Origin: Brevibacillus brevis
GTDB taxonomy: Bacteria; Bacillota; Bacilli; Brevibacillales; Brevibacillaceae
NCBI RefSeq assembly: GCF_001039275.2
Contig: NZ_CP030117.1
Coordinates: 5,931,001-5,995,000, forward strand
Length of the DNA stretch: 64,000 nt
Reading direction: 5' to 3'
Shown here: positions 1-11,317 of the stretch, piece by piece
Layout of the letters: the number at the start of each line of letters is the position of its first letter
Position numbering within the stretch: position 1 is the first letter of the stretch
Notes under the pieces: model-generated
What the model was told of the DNA's origin: nothing
Databases searched by the model: none
The model's input: the letters and a program-made list of their open reading frames with translations, nothing else
Made by a program: the position numbers and the translations under genes

Positions 1-918
1 GCGGTAGTAGGCATTATAGTGTTCGTCAATCGCACTGATGATACTCACGCGCATCAGATCAAGCCCGGCATCAACAATGCCTTTGATATGATCCGTCAAG
101 CCCGCATTCGTATTGATGTTGATAAAGCCCATATCTGTCGTTTCCCGTACACGACGCATAGCAGGAACAATGATGGAAGCCATCGTAGAAGGCTCACCCT
201 CGCACCCCTGTCCGAAGCTGATAATGCTCTCCGGTGTTTTCAAGTGGTGCAGCATGACTTCTACCAGCTCGTCCTCTGTCGGTTTGAAATTCATCCGTGT
301 CTGTGGAGAAGGGAAACCACTGTCATCTGGTTGCTCGGAAATACAGCCGTAGCAACCGGCATTACAGGTATAGGAAACAGGCAAGCTGCCTTCCCAGCGG
401 TTGAAAAAGTTATTGGAGGCCGTCAAGCATTCGTACTCCAACGCACAGTGGGACAAGTGGTTCAAAATGCGGTTTTGCGGAAACGTCTCCAACGTCTTTG
501 CCACTCGCTGGCGCAGTTCATCCATCGGGAAGTTCAACGGGTCCCATTTGTAAATATCGTCACTCTCACGCCCCGTTACCCAGAATCGGTTATCCTTCCA
601 GACGACTGCGGAATAGCCAAACAACGGCAGCTTGCTTTCCTTGTTCGTTTTCACATAGCCTGGCAGCAAGAGCCTTGTAATTCCTTGTGGCACAAGTGCG
701 CCTACTGCTGTACAGCCATCCAACTTGACCATTTCACCTGTGTCAGGGTCCATTCCGATCGGCTCGGTGTCCGGCAAACTGACCAACGTCGATCCTTCCG
801 GGAGCGGGATCAGTTCTTCTTCCAGAATTTCTGTCAATATATCTCCGTTACGAGCCACTGCAAAAAGACCTGGGTGGTCGTATACATTGCCTTTTTCATC
901 TGCGTAAACTAAATACAT
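1..918 (-). CDS. Radical SAM protein (C-terminus beyond window)
   Basis: The reading frame is open from an ATG at 918 to the left edge, giving 306 codons without a stop. The N-terminus reads MYLVYADEKGNVYDHPG. A radical SAM motif CNAGCYGC (CxxxCxxC) begins near residue 185 and would bind a [4Fe-4S] cluster for AdoMet cleavage. It follows an N-terminal region of about 180 residues that I do not recognise. Downstream text such as FGQGCEGEPS and ININTNAG fits a radical SAM barrel. The substrate cannot be named. It lies 70 bp after the M23 peptidase gene on the same strand. In B. subtilis, from memory, rpmE and tdk follow rho, so this part of the order differs. Confidence 0.8.
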   Translation of the reverse strand, partial: MYLVYADEKGNVYDHPGLFAVARNGDILTEILEEELIPLPEGSTLVSLPDTEPIGMDPDTGEMVKLDGCTAVGALVPQGITRLLLPGYVKTNKESKLPLFGYSAVVWKDNRFWVTGRESDDIYKWDPLNFPMDELRQRVAKTLETFPQNRILNHLSHCALEYECLTASNNFFNRWEGSLPVSYTCNAGCYGCISEQPDDSGFPSPQTRMNFKPTEDELVEVMLHHLKTPESIISFGQGCEGEPSTMASIIVPAMRRVRETTDMGFININTNAGLTDHIKGIVDAGLDLMRVSIISAIDEHYNAYYR

Positions 919-988
919 GGGAAAATCGCCTCGCTTCTTTGCTTTGCCCATTGTATCGCATTGAAAAAGCAATGTAAATTGTATAGGG

Positions 989-1891
989 TTACCTGCCAAG
1001 ATAGGGAAGTGGATTAATCGGCACATCATCCTGTCGCACTTCAAAGTGCAAATGATATCCCGTAGAGTTACCCGTTTGCCCCATGTATCCCAATATCTCC
1101 CCCGCTTCTACAGTTTGACCAGGTGACACCAGCAAGAGACGCATATGGGCATAAAAAGTTTGCAAGCCATCTCCGTGATCAATTACGACCATCCGCCCGT
1201 ACCCTGACCTGTTGGCCCCTGCCTCCACAACAACTCCTGCCCTTGCTGCCAAGATCGGTGTCTTTGCTTCCTGTTCATTCCACAAATCCACACCCTTGTG
1301 TGTTTTTCCCCAACGCGCACCAAATCCGCTTGTAAGCGTAGCTTCTCTGACTGGCCAACTGAGACCGCCGCGAATCCTCGTAATCACTTGCCGACTTGCC
1401 GCTTGAACGGCACTTCGCTTCTGCTCTGGATCATTGCCCAACATCGGATTACCCTTAGCGATAGGGACATACACGACCTGTCCTACATACAGGTTGTCCG
1501 ACAGCCATTTTAGTAGCGGATTTCGTTCGATTAACGATTCCCGACTCACACCATACCGTCTTGCTATGTAATCCAGCGTTTCTCCTCGTTTCACCATATG
1601 TCCGACTTCATCACGCTTGATAATTAGCTTCATGCCCACACTCAACAGATGGGGATTCGTAATACTATTAGCCTCTACCAGATTTTTCAAAGATAGACCG
1701 TAGCGCTGGGCAATACCGGATAGCGTATCTCCTTGCCGAACAGCGTACACCACCGATTTTCCTTTCGTTGCTGGTGAGGGTGAAGCCAGACTGGCATAGG
1801 GATTAAACGCTTTAAATAGCGCCTGCTCCACGACAGCTTTTTTCGCTTCCATCTGTGACTCCACCGGAGCGCTAACTTGCACGTACTCCAC
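989..1891 (-). CDS. LysM-LysM-M23 peptidoglycan endopeptidase without signal peptide
   Basis: The 300-residue protein has two LysM peptidoglycan-binding domains (about residues 47-92 and 97-142) and a C-terminal M23 metallopeptidase domain. The zinc-site motifs HKGVD and HLHFE are both present. M23 enzymes cut cross-bridge or stem peptides in the cell wall. The start is a GTG with an AAGGAGGAG site seven bases upstream, so it is well supported. The N-terminus (MEYVQVSAPVES) nevertheless has no signal peptide or membrane segment. Either an upstream exon-like piece has been lost, or the protein acts without Sec export, for example in the mother cell. It starts 75 bp after rho, beyond the rho terminator. 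Confidence 0.88.
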   Translation of the reverse strand: MEYVQVSAPVESQMEAKKAVVEQALFKAFNPYASLASPSPATKGKSVVYAVRQGDTLSGIAQRYGLSLKNLVEANSITNPHLLSVGMKLIIKRDEVGHMVKRGETLDYIARRYGVSRESLIERNPLLKWLSDNLYVGQVVYVPIAKGNPMLGNDPEQKRSAVQAASRQVITRIRGGLSWPVREATLTSGFGARWGKTHKGVDLWNEQEAKTPILAARAGVVVEAGANRSGYGRMVVIDHGDGLQTFYAHMRLLLVSPGQTVEAGEILGYMGQTGNSTGYHLHFEVRQDDVPINPLPYLGR

Positions 1892-1945
1892 GAAGCATCT
1901 CCTCCTTCTTTTCCAGCTCCCTTCCTAACGGTATGCCAACGCCAC

Positions 1946-1982
1946 AAAAAAAATGACGGTGAGTCATCATGAACTCACCGTC
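1946..1982 (-). terminator. Intrinsic terminator overlapping the end of rho
   Basis: A perfect 10-bp stem (1955-1964 with 1973-1982) and 8-base loop is followed on the minus strand by eight T residues. The rho stop codon (1967-1969) lies in the loop, so the 5' arm of the hairpin is rho coding sequence. Confidence 0.85.
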
Positions 1983-3247
1983 GTGCTAGCTGCTTTCCCT
2001 CTGCTCTGTTGCTTAGATTCAAGGGTTTGCAAAAATTCTTCGTTTGTTTTTGTATCTGCCAACTTTTTAATAAAGGAGTCGACAAACTCATTTGTTTCAT
2101 TCATGTTCTTCCGGATCATCCACAGTTTATCCAGCTCTTCTTTGGTGAGCAGAAGCTCTTCGCGGCGCGTACCCGAACGGCGGATATCGATCGCCGGGAA
2201 AATTCTGCGCTCCGCCAGCTTGCGATCCAAATGAAGCTCCATGTTTCCGGTTCCTTTGAACTCCTCATAGATCACATCGTCCATGCGAGAGCCGGTCTCA
2301 ACCAAAGCCGTAGCCAAAATGGTCAAGCTGCCGCCTTCTTCAATGTTCCGCGCTGAACCAAAAAAGCGCTTCGGACGATGGAAGGCTGCCGGATCAATAC
2401 CACCGGACAATGTTCGACCACTTGGAGGAATAACCAAGTTGTAGGCACGAGCGAGACGTGTAATGGAATCCAGCAGGATCACCACGTCTTTTTTGTGCTC
2501 AACCAGTCGCTTCGCACGCTCCAAGACAAGCTCAGCAACTTTGATGTGATTCTCAGGCAACTCGTCAAAAGTCGAGGCAACTACCTCTCCTTTGACAGAT
2601 CGTTGCATATCCGTCACCTCTTCCGGACGCTCATCAATGAGCAAGACAAACAAGTGGATATCCGGGCGGCTTTCGGTAATGCTGTTGGCAATCTCTTTGA
2701 TCAGCATGGTTTTCCCCGCTTTTGGCGGAGCCACAATCAATCCACGCTGACCCAGTCCAACAGGAGAGAGAAGATCCATCAGGCGAGTGGAAACACGTGC
2801 AGGGGCTGTCTCCAATACAAGCTTGGTTTGAGGATACAACGGTGTCAATGCGGGGAAATGTAGACGCTCTGCGGCTGTCTCAGGGTCTTCTCCGTTCACT
2901 GCCTCTACTTGAAGGAGTCCAAAATAACGTTCATTCTCCTTCGGTGGTCTTGCTTTTCCAGATACCACATCCCCCATCCGCAGATCAAAACGGCGAATCT
3001 GCGACTGGGAGATGTAGATATCTTCCGAACTGGGGAGATAGTTAATGGGACGAAGGAAACCGTATCCCTCCGGCAATATTTCGAGAACCCCCTCCATAAA
3101 CATGAGACCATCCCGCTCCGCTCGTGCCCGAAGAATCGCGAAAATCAATTCCTTCTTCTTCAGCTGGGAGTAGTACGGAATATGGTATTCCTTGGCAAGC
3201 TTATAGAGGTCGGTCAACTTCTTTTCTTCTAGTTCAGAAAGTAACAT
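1967..3247 (-). CDS. rho: Transcription termination factor Rho
   Basis: Rho is a hexameric RNA-dependent ATPase that ends transcription of untranslated RNA. The 426-residue length is typical of the family. Residues 1-45 form the N-terminal helical Rho_N domain. The RNA-binding cold-shock-like domain follows ([15 protein letters not shown]). The Walker A motif APPKAGKT is at 173-180, and [14 protein letters not shown] and [12 protein letters not shown] mark the Walker B and Q/R-loop regions. It follows glpX on the same strand with a 66-bp gap, as in B. subtilis. It ends in its own intrinsic terminator. Confidence 0.98.
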   Translation of the reverse strand: MLLSELEEKKLTDLYKLAKEYHIPYYSQLKKKELIFAILRARAERDGLMFMEGVLEILPEGYGFLRPINYLPSSEDIYISQSQIRRFDLRMGDVVSGKARPPKENERYFGLLQVEAVNGEDPETAAERLHFPALTPLYPQTKLVLETAPARVSTRLMDLLSPVGLGQRGLIVAPPKAGKTMLIKEIANSITESRPDIHLFVLLIDERPEEVTDMQRSVKGEVVASTFDELPENHIKVAELVLERAKRLVEHKKDVVILLDSITRLARAYNLVIPPSGRTLSGGIDPAAFHRPKRFFGSARNIEEGGSLTILATALVETGSRMDDVIYEEFKGTGNMELHLDRKLAERRIFPAIDIRRSGTRREELLLTKEELDKLWMIRKNMNETNEFVDSFIKKLADTKTNEEFLQTLESKQQSRGKAASTTVSS

Positions 3248-3313
3248 ACATCCACCACTCTTTATTTACTCTTAAAAAACCTAGCTCAACAAATAAATGC
3301 GAAAATTGTTTTC

Positions 3314-4276
3314 TTACAAACCGTTACTCGGCTTGCGTTCTAAGCGGTGGTTCCCTTCAATGAAACGTACCGTTCCGGTTTTTGCACGCATAACAACGGA
3401 ATTAGTCGTCGCACGAGTTCCTTGGAAGCGAACCCCTTTGAGCAACTCGCCATCTGTTACACCTGTCGCTGCAAAAATGGCGTCATCACCTTTCACCAAA
3501 TCATCCATGAACAGTACTTGATGAGGGTTCGTTAATCCCATTTTGACACAGCGTTTAATCTCATCTTCATTTTGTGGTAACAGCTTGCCCTGAATTTCTC
3601 CCCCGAGGCATTTCAAGGCAACTGCTGCCAGAACACCTTCAGGAGCTCCTCCAGAACCGAACAAAATGTCTACACCTGTATCCGGGAAAGCAGTATTGAT
3701 CGCAGCAGCTACGTCTCCGTCTGAGATGAGGCGAATACGCGCACCTGCCTCACGAATTTCGTGGATCACCCTAGAGTGACGATCACGGTCAAGCACAATA
3801 GCAACCAAATCGCTGATATCTTTCCCCTGTGCTTGCGCTACCGCTTTCAGGTTGTCACGAACCGGTGCGTTGATATCGACTTTGCCGACTGCTTTAGGCC
3901 CTACTGCCATTTTCTCCATATACATGTCAGGAGCATGCAACAAATTTCCACGGTCTGCAATGGCAATGACCGAAATCGCTCCCCATGTACCTTTTGCGAG
4001 GATATTGGTTCCCTCCAAAGGGTCAACAGCCACATCGACTGCCGGAGCCACTCCCTGGCCCAAACGCTCACCGATGTACAGCATTGGTGCTTCGTCCATT
4101 TCGCCCTCACCAATTACTACCACGCCATCCATCGGCACTTTCATAAATTCATTGCGCATTGCGGTCGTTGCCGCATCGTCAGCCTCATCTTTTTTTCCGA
4201 GACCCATCCAACTGGCAGAAGCCAAAGCAGCAGCTTCAGTCACACGTACCAGTTCAAGTGTTAAACTGCGTTCCAT
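3314..4276 (-). CDS. glpX: Class II fructose-1,6-bisphosphatase GlpX
   Basis: The enzyme hydrolyses fructose 1,6-bisphosphate to fructose 6-phosphate in gluconeogenesis. The 320-residue protein carries the GlpX metal and substrate signatures: [26 protein letters not shown] and [14 protein letters not shown]. The ATG is preceded by AGGAGAGGAG. It lies 28 bp after murA and upstream of rho, matching the B. subtilis murA-glpX-rho order. With fba and tal it forms a small sugar-phosphate block. Confidence 0.96.
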   Translation of the reverse strand: MERSLTLELVRVTEAAALASASWMGLGKKDEADDAATTAMRNEFMKVPMDGVVVIGEGEMDEAPMLYIGERLGQGVAPAVDVAVDPLEGTNILAKGTWGAISVIAIADRGNLLHAPDMYMEKMAVGPKAVGKVDINAPVRDNLKAVAQAQGKDISDLVAIVLDRDRHSRVIHEIREAGARIRLISDGDVAAAINTAFPDTGVDILFGSGGAPEGVLAAVALKCLGGEIQGKLLPQNEDEIKRCVKMGLTNPHQVLFMDDLVKGDDAIFAATGVTDGELLKGVRFQGTRATTNSVVMRAKTGTVRFIEGNHRLERKPSNGL

Positions 4277-4304
4277 TCTGGAAGACTCCTCTCCTGGTGA
4301 TTGG

Positions 4305-5588
4305 TTAACGCTGGTGGTTTTCCATGCTTTGCAGGCCTACCCGAGTAATATCGGCCCCCAAGGCTTGCAGTTTGCCCACCAAGTTTTCGTAGCCACGATC
4401 TATATGTTCAAGTCCTTCTAATTCTGTCGTGCCGTTTGTTGCCAGTCCGGCAATGAACAGAGCTGCTCCCGCACGCAAATCCGAAGCTACCACTTTGGCA
4501 CCATTCAGTTTGCTTCCGCCTTCGATGACAGCCGATCTTCCTTCAATCCTCAAGGAAGCTCCCATACGGCGCAGTTCATCTACATGTCGAAAACGCGAGC
4601 TGTAAATATTGTCCGTCACGATGCTTGAGCCTTTGGCAAGAGTCAGCAAGGTCGTGATCGGCTGCTGGAGATCCGTTGGAAAACCCGGATACGGACTCGT
4701 TTTCACATCGATTGATCGATAAGAATCATATCCGATGACTTGGATACTATCATCCTGCTCTACCACTTGCACACCGATTTCGCGCAGCTTGGCCGTCACA
4801 GACTCCAAATGCTTTGGAATGACATTCTCCACCATCACATTGCCGTTCGTAGCCGCTGCTGCAATCATGTACGTCCCCGCTTCGATGCGATCAGGGATAA
4901 TCGTATGACGGCATCCGCGCAAGCGCTCTACGCCTTGAATGCGGATCATGTCCGTTCCCGCGCCTTTGATGTTTGCTCCCATGTTGTTGAGCAAGGTCGC
5001 TACATCGACGATCTCAGGCTCACGGGCAGCGTTTTCAATAATGGTCACACCATCTGCTTTGGCAGCAGCCAGCATAATGTTAATGGTCGCACCAACACTG
5101 ACCAGATCGAGATAAATTCGCGCGCCCTGCAACCGTCCATTTTGGGCACGAATAGTCATGACTCCGTTTTTGTTCTCCACCTCGGCGCCCATCGCTTCAA
5201 AGCCTTTGATATGCAAATCTACTGGACGCGGGCCCAAATCACAGCCACCTGGCAAGCCAACCTGCGCTTCACCGAACTTGGCGAGCAAGGCTCCCCACAA
5301 ATAGTACGAGGCGCGAAGCTTTTTGATGCGACCATTTGGCATGAGCATCAGCCTCATACCGCGTCCATCGATTTCCATCCAATCTTCTTCGAACAGCACG
5401 TCAGCTCCCATTTCCTGCAAGAGCTCGTGATAAATACCTACATCCTGAATACGGGGGAGATTCTCAATAACAACGGGTCCATCTGCCAGCAACGCTGCTG
5501 GGATGAGTGCGACTGCGCTGTTTTTTGCTCCGCTGATGGTCACCGTCCCCGCGAGCGGTTTTCCACCGTTGATGATCAGCTTATCCAT
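4305..5588 (-). CDS. murA: UDP-N-acetylglucosamine 1-carboxyvinyltransferase (MurZ-type)
   Basis: It catalyses the first committed step of peptidoglycan synthesis, transfer of enolpyruvyl from PEP to UDP-GlcNAc in the cytoplasm. The 427-residue length is typical. The conserved Lys (AKNSAVAL, K22) and the catalytic loop cysteine C116 in [16 protein letters not shown] are present, so fosfomycin sensitivity would be expected. The loop sequence and the position between tal and glpX match the second Gram-positive copy (MurZ/MurAB) rather than the atp-linked MurAA. The ribosome site is GAGGAGAG, close before the ATG. Confidence 0.96.
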   Translation of the reverse strand: MDKLIINGGKPLAGTVTISGAKNSAVALIPAALLADGPVVIENLPRIQDVGIYHELLQEMGADVLFEEDWMEIDGRGMRLMLMPNGRIKKLRASYYLWGALLAKFGEAQVGLPGGCDLGPRPVDLHIKGFEAMGAEVENKNGVMTIRAQNGRLQGARIYLDLVSVGATINIMLAAAKADGVTIIENAAREPEIVDVATLLNNMGANIKGAGTDMIRIQGVERLRGCRHTIIPDRIEAGTYMIAAAATNGNVMVENVIPKHLESVTAKLREIGVQVVEQDDSIQVIGYDSYRSIDVKTSPYPGFPTDLQQPITTLLTLAKGSSIVTDNIYSSRFRHVDELRRMGASLRIEGRSAVIEGGSKLNGAKVVASDLRAGAALFIAGLATNGTTELEGLEHIDRGYENLVGKLQALGADITRVGLQSMENHQR

Positions 5589-5667
5589 GCTTTGCTCTCC
5601 TCAGGCGTAATCGGGAAAGAAGCACCTTCCCCAATGGAAAAGGTGCTTGGACTTTCAACACATGTCC

Positions 5668-6312
5668 TTATTTTTGCATGCTTGCCCAGTCAGCGAGGAA
5701 TTTCTCCAAGCCACTGTCTGTCAGTGGATGGGCAATCAGTTGTTTGAATACTTTCGCTGGAATGGTAGCGAAGTGAGAACCACGGCGAGCTGCCTCTGTT
5801 ACGTGAACAGGGTGGCGCACAGATGCCGCAATGATCTCGGTGTCGATACCATGAACAGAAAAGATTTCTGCAATATCTTCGATCAATTGCATGCCATCTT
5901 GACCAATATCATCCAGGCGTCCCAAGAACGGAGACACAAAGCTCGCACCTGCGCGCGCAGCCAAAAGTGCCTGGTTCGCGGAGAACACCAGTGTTACGTT
6001 TGTTCTGATTTTGCGTTTAGCAAAATACTTCGTTGCCTTCAAACCTTCTGCGGTCATTGGCAGCTTGATGACGATGTTTTTCGAAAGAGCAGCGAGCTTC
6101 TCTCCCTCTTCAATCATGCCTTTTGCATCTGTACTGATGACTTCGGCACTGATCGGACCGTCAACAATATCGAGAATTTCTTTCAGGGTTTCTACAAAAT
6201 CGCGTCCTTCTTTGGCAACCAGGGACGGATTTGTCGTTACACCTGCCAGAACTCCCCATTCGTGAATCTCGCGGATTTCTTCAACGTTTGCTGTATCAAT
6301 CAAAAAACGCAT
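5668..6312 (-). CDS. tal: Transaldolase (small TalC/FSA-type)
   Basis: This 214-residue single-domain aldolase of the TalC/fructose-6-phosphate aldolase subfamily interconverts pentose-phosphate and glycolytic sugars. The Schiff-base lysine is K83 in NIVIKLPMT. Other family motifs are [24 protein letters not shown] and [13 protein letters not shown]. It starts 14 bp after fba with a GGGAGG site. The order fba-tal-murA is that of B. subtilis fbaA-ywjH-murAB. Sequence alone does not cleanly separate transaldolase from FSA activity. Confidence 0.93.
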   Translation of the reverse strand: MRFLIDTANVEEIREIHEWGVLAGVTTNPSLVAKEGRDFVETLKEILDIVDGPISAEVISTDAKGMIEEGEKLAALSKNIVIKLPMTAEGLKATKYFAKRKIRTNVTLVFSANQALLAARAGASFVSPFLGRLDDIGQDGMQLIEDIAEIFSVHGIDTEIIAASVRHPVHVTEAARRGSHFATIPAKVFKQLIAHPLTDSGLEKFLADWASMQK

Positions 6313-6326
6313 GATTAGCCTCCCAG

Positions 6327-7181
6327 TTACGCGCGGTTGCTGCTTCCGAACAAGCGCATTTTTCCTTTTACTACTTCCTTGATCGCATCGCGAGCAGGGC
6401 TCAGGTATTTGCGTGGGTCGATCTCATTCGGCTTAGCAGCCAGCACTTTGCGAACTGTTTCCGTGCATGCGACTTGGCTTTCTGTATTTACATTGATTTT
6501 TCCTACGCCCAAACGGATGGATTCGATAATCGCTTCGTCTGGTACGCCGGAACCACCGTGAAGAACGATCGGCGCTCCAATGTTGCTCGCTACTTTTTCG
6601 ATAATGTCGTAGCGGATTTTTGGAACTCCTTTGTACATACCGTGTGCTGTACCTACAGCAATCGCTACGTAGTCTACTTTTGTTTCTTCCCAGAAGCGGA
6701 TTGCTTCCTCAGGATTTGCCAGAGTAGCATCTTCCTCGTCAACAGACAAGTCGTCTTCCACTCCGCCGATGGTACCGAGTTCACCTTCTACCGATACGCC
6801 AACAGCGTGAGCAGCCTCTACAACCTGTTTGGTCAGGCGAAGGTTATCTTCAAACGAATGATGGGAACCATCGAACATAACAGAAGAGAACCCAGCGCGA
6901 ATGCACTTCATTACCATGTCGAAATTGCTACCATGGTCAAGATGCAAAGCAACAGGAACTCCTGCGCGTTCAGCAGCCACTTTTGCAATCGCTACTGTAT
7001 AATCGATCCCCATGTATTTCAATGCACCCTCAGAAACACCAAAGATCACAGGCGATTTTTCTTCCATCGCAGCTTCCGTAATCGCTTGAGTAAACTCCAG
7101 ATTGTTCAGGTTAAATTGTCCGACGGCGTATTTATGCTTTTTGACGTCTTCGGTAAAAGCGGTCATAGGTACCAGTGGCAT
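6327..7181 (-). CDS. fba: Class II fructose-1,6-bisphosphate aldolase
   Basis: The zinc-dependent aldolase cleaves fructose 1,6-bisphosphate to dihydroxyacetone phosphate and glyceraldehyde 3-phosphate. The 284-residue protein has the family motifs ALHLDHGS (H83, zinc ligand), [19 protein letters not shown] and [10 protein letters not shown]. The ribosome site AGAGGAGG lies just before ATG. An extended -10 promoter lies at 7222-7230, so fba and the genes behind it (tal, murA, glpX) can be read independently of spo0F. Confidence 0.97.
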   Translation of the reverse strand: MPLVPMTAFTEDVKKHKYAVGQFNLNNLEFTQAITEAAMEEKSPVIFGVSEGALKYMGIDYTVAIAKVAAERAGVPVALHLDHGSNFDMVMKCIRAGFSSVMFDGSHHSFEDNLRLTKQVVEAAHAVGVSVEGELGTIGGVEDDLSVDEEDATLANPEEAIRFWEETKVDYVAIAVGTAHGMYKGVPKIRYDIIEKVASNIGAPIVLHGGSGVPDEAIIESIRLGVGKINVNTESQVACTETVRKVLAAKPNEIDPRKYLSPARDAIKEVVKGKMRLFGSSNRA

Positions 7182-7221
7182 TTTGTAAATCCTCCTCTAG
7201 CAGACTTCAGTCATGTGGCTT

Positions 7222-7230
7222 ATTATACCA
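7222..7230 (-). promoter_or_regulatory. Extended -10 promoter of fba
   Basis: On the minus strand TGGTATAAT occurs, an extended -10 element (TG-N-TATAAT), about 40 bases before the fba ATG. No good -35 at 17 bp is visible, which is usual for extended -10 promoters. Confidence 0.6.
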
Positions 7231-7284
7231 CAGACAAGCATTTGTTAACAGGGACGCTTGTACCCTGACCTTAGCAGTCAGTTC

Positions 7285-7659
7285 CTAACAAGCTAATTGC
7301 TGATGCACCGCCATTCGTAGTTCATCGATATCAAATGGCTTTGTAAAATGAGTCAATGCTCCCAGTTGTGTTGCTTCTTTGATCATGTCCAGCTCTCCGT
7401 AAGCTGTCATCATGATGACTTTGATTTCCTGATTGATCTTCTTGATGTGTTTCAAGATCTCAATACCATCCATCCCAGGGATCTTCATGTCGAGGATAAC
7501 CAAATCTGGCGATTCTTTTTCCACAATCTCTAATGCCATTTTCCCGTTTGCTGCCTGAAAGGTCTTGTACCCTTCTTTTCCCAGCACCTCATACAGTAAA
7601 ATGCGAATCCCATACTGGTCATCCACAACCAGTACCTTTTTATCTTGTTTGTCGAACAT
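7285..7659 (-). CDS. spo0F: Sporulation phosphorelay response regulator Spo0F
   Basis: This single-domain receiver of 124 residues has no output domain. It passes phosphate from the sporulation kinases to Spo0B in the Spo0A phosphorelay. The acidic pocket VVDD (12-13), the phosphoacceptor D57 in [13 protein letters not shown], a conserved Thr/Ala region (MMTAYGE) and the Lys in HFTKPFD are all present. The ATG has a GGGGGG site upstream. A sigma-H-like promoter and a weak 0A-box-like element lie upstream. The position beside fba is as in B. subtilis. Confidence 0.94.
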   Translation of the reverse strand: MFDKQDKKVLVVDDQYGIRILLYEVLGKEGYKTFQAANGKMALEIVEKESPDLVILDMKIPGMDGIEILKHIKKINQEIKVIMMTAYGELDMIKEATQLGALTHFTKPFDIDELRMAVHQQLAC

Positions 7660-7701
7660 TCTGATTCCCCCCTGACGAATGCGTTTTCTTAATTATTATG
7701 G

Positions 7702-7726
7702 GTTCGCCTAAAATCAGGAAACTCCT
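7702..7726 (-). promoter_or_regulatory. Sigma-H-like promoter of spo0F
   Basis: On the minus strand AGGAGTTT (7719-7726), a 12-base spacer and CGAAC (7702-7706) approximate the sigma-H consensus (AGGAATTT, 11-12 bases, GAAT). A TTCAGCAAA element about 20 bases further upstream partly matches an inverted 0A box. Both are expected for spo0F, but the matches are imperfect. Confidence 0.5.
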
Positions 7727-7779
7727 TCACCTTTTTTGCTGAACGTCTGCTTAAAATTTCCCACAGGCCTCATTTCGAG

Positions 7780-7785
7780 TATAAT
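7780..7785 (+). promoter_or_regulatory. -10 element of amj promoter
   Basis: TATAAT lies about 45 bases before the amj start, in the shared spo0F/amj intergenic region. The -35 is weak (TTCCCA at 16-bp spacing). Confidence 0.45.
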
Positions 7786-7830
7786 GGGAAAAACCAATTT
7801 CCCCTACACACAAGGAGCCAGATACTTACT

Positions 7831-8625
7831 ATGGATGCTCTGTGGCTGATTTGCTTGTTAACATTTATTATCCATACAACAGAGACACTTACCTACGGAA
7901 TCCGTTTTGCAGGGGTACAAACAGGCAGGATAGCTGTAGCGATGTCTCTGGTCGGGATCGTATTGCTCCTCTCCCGTACTTCCAACCTGATTCAAGGACC
8001 CTTTACCGGGGGATTGATGGATCAAGCTGCGATCGAGCACTTTGATCCTAGCACGCAATTGCACGTGATTATTGCAGCGTCCTCGCTCGGAACCTTGGCG
8101 GCTATCGTACTGTTCCCCACTTTTGTCCAACTATCGAAACGAATGATCTCGCACTTGGAGATAGCGGGCTCAATTCCGCAAATGATTCGCACGGCAGTTA
8201 CTGTCGAAACCATCCGCCGTGTCCACCATCATGTCCGGATTCCTAGCTGGCAAGCCATCTCTCGGTTTCGAATCAAAGGCGTTCCCAAACGATTACTGTT
8301 ACTTAATGCATTGGGGACAGCTATCTACACAAGCAGCGTACTGTCCGTGTTGTACGCGACATTGCTAGCCCCGGATTACAAAGCAACTGTTCTGATGTCT
8401 TCCGGATTAATCAACGGCTTTGCCACGATTTTCATGACGATTCTGGTAGACCCGCAAATTGCCCTTTTGACAGAAAAAGCAATGCAAGGGAAAACCACGC
8501 AGCAATCGATTCGCGACATGTACCTGTGGCTGATGATCTCACGTTTTATCGGAACGATTTTGGCTCAATTCCTGCTCATTCCGTCCGCCTACTGGGTAGC
8601 CTGGCTATCTCCCTTGTTCCATTGA
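7831..8625 (+). CDS. amj: Lipid II flippase Amj family protein
   Basis: The 264-residue polytopic membrane protein (about six segments) resembles B. subtilis Amj (DUF2837). Amj is an alternative flippase that moves lipid II across the membrane for wall synthesis and substitutes for MurJ. The family-like N-terminus HTTETLTYGIRFAGVQTGRIAVAMSL and the segment LSRTSNLIQGPFTGGLMDQA are the basis of the call. AAGGAG lies 13 bases upstream of ATG, rather far. It is divergent from spo0F and convergent with pyrG, an insertion relative to the B. subtilis order. Confidence 0.82.
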   Translation: MDALWLICLLTFIIHTTETLTYGIRFAGVQTGRIAVAMSLVGIVLLLSRTSNLIQGPFTGGLMDQAAIEHFDPSTQLHVIIAASSLGTLAAIVLFPTFVQLSKRMISHLEIAGSIPQMIRTAVTVETIRRVHHHVRIPSWQAISRFRIKGVPKRLLLLNALGTAIYTSSVLSVLYATLLAPDYKATVLMSSGLINGFATIFMTILVDPQIALLTEKAMQGKTTQQSIRDMYLWLMISRFIGTILAQFLLIPSAYWVAWLSPLFH

Positions 8626-8642
8626 TCTGCTTTGGAAAGCAC

Positions 8643-8679
8643 AAGACGCACCTGCGACTATACATCGCGGGTGCGTCTT
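8643..8679. terminator. Bidirectional terminator between amj and pyrG
   Basis: A long stem (8643-8656 with 8666-8679, one mismatch) lies between two convergent genes. It has a short T-rich tail on the plus strand and A-rich sequence before it. Confidence 0.75.
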
Positions 8680-8697
8680 TCTATTTAACGAACTATG

Positions 8698-10494
<1,797 letters not shown>

Positions 10495-10498
10495 GGAC

Positions 10499-11059
10499 CT
10501 ATTTCTCGTCTTCGTCGTCGAGCTCTTCGTCAGATTCCTCTTCCTCAAGCTCTTCGTCCTCTTCGAACATCTCATCATCTTCGTCTTCGAGTTCTTCCTC
10601 GTCGATTTCTCCATCGATTTCTTCTTCTTCGATTTCAGAATCCTCGTCAACGAATTCCTCTTCGTCCTCAAAGATGACAACATCGTCGTCCTCGAATTCT
10701 TCGACACCTTCGTCTTCGGAATCGTAATCGTCGAAGTCGTCTTCCGTGACGATTTTCTTCTTCTTCGTTCCGCCACCCTCTTGGGTTTCTTCCACGGTGT
10801 CGGTTGGGTACCAGCGTTTCAATCCCCATACGTTGTCACCGAGGCACACGAAGCGGCCATCAATGTTAATTTCTGTGTATACTTGCGCGATGATTGCCAT
10901 GAGTTGTTCATCTGTCAGCTTGCGCACTGCAACCAGTTCATTCATCAGCTCGCGGAAGTTGTAAGTGCGGTTAGTTTCACGCAAAATTTCATACGCAATG
11001 TCAACTAACGCCATCTCACTCAGTTTCTCGGAATCCATATGAGCAAACAATTGACTCAC
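10499..11059 (-). CDS. rpoE: RNA polymerase delta subunit
   Basis: RpoE increases RNA polymerase recycling and initiation specificity in Bacillota. The 186-residue protein has an N-terminal folded HARE-HTH domain (to about residue 90) and a very acidic Asp/Glu tail from about 105 to the end, as in the family. The start is a GTG, with GGAAAGGA about ten bases upstream. The later ATG (residue 8) has no ribosome site. It precedes pyrG as in B. subtilis. Confidence 0.95.
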   Translation of the reverse strand: MSQLFAHMDSEKLSEMALVDIAYEILRETNRTYNFRELMNELVAVRKLTDEQLMAIIAQVYTEINIDGRFVCLGDNVWGLKRWYPTDTVEETQEGGGTKKKKIVTEDDFDDYDSEDEGVEEFEDDDVVIFEDEEEFVDEDSEIEEEEIDGEIDEEELEDEDDEMFEEDEELEEEESDEELDDEDEK

Positions 11060-11280
11060 TCAGGGCACGTCCTTTCCATATAAAAACGATTGATTTGAAT
11101 ACTGACCCGGTGCCCTGTTCGGGGGACGCAGGCTGGTATAAGTCATTCATAAATGATATCGATTTCTTCGATTGTACATCGTACAACATAAGAAGGCTAT
11201 CATACAGTATTCCTTATTTTAGACGAAAATGCAAGGCTTTCAAACAGGGGCTGACTAATTCTTGTCGACACCAAAACCAA

Positions 11281-11317
11281 AGACATCCCTCGGCAATCGC
11301 TACCGAGGGATTTGTCT
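11281..11317 (-). terminator. Terminator after icmF
   Basis: The stem AGACAnATCCCTCGG / CCGAGGGATnTCT (11281-11293 with 11303-11317) directly follows the icmF stop codon. A short T-rich stretch follows on the minus strand. Confidence 0.75.

Noticed and set aside
19-912. Long plus-strand frame over the radical SAM gene
   Set aside because: It is antisense to a frame with a clear CxxxCxxC motif and good ribosome site; its own translation is rich in His, Cys and Arg with no family features.
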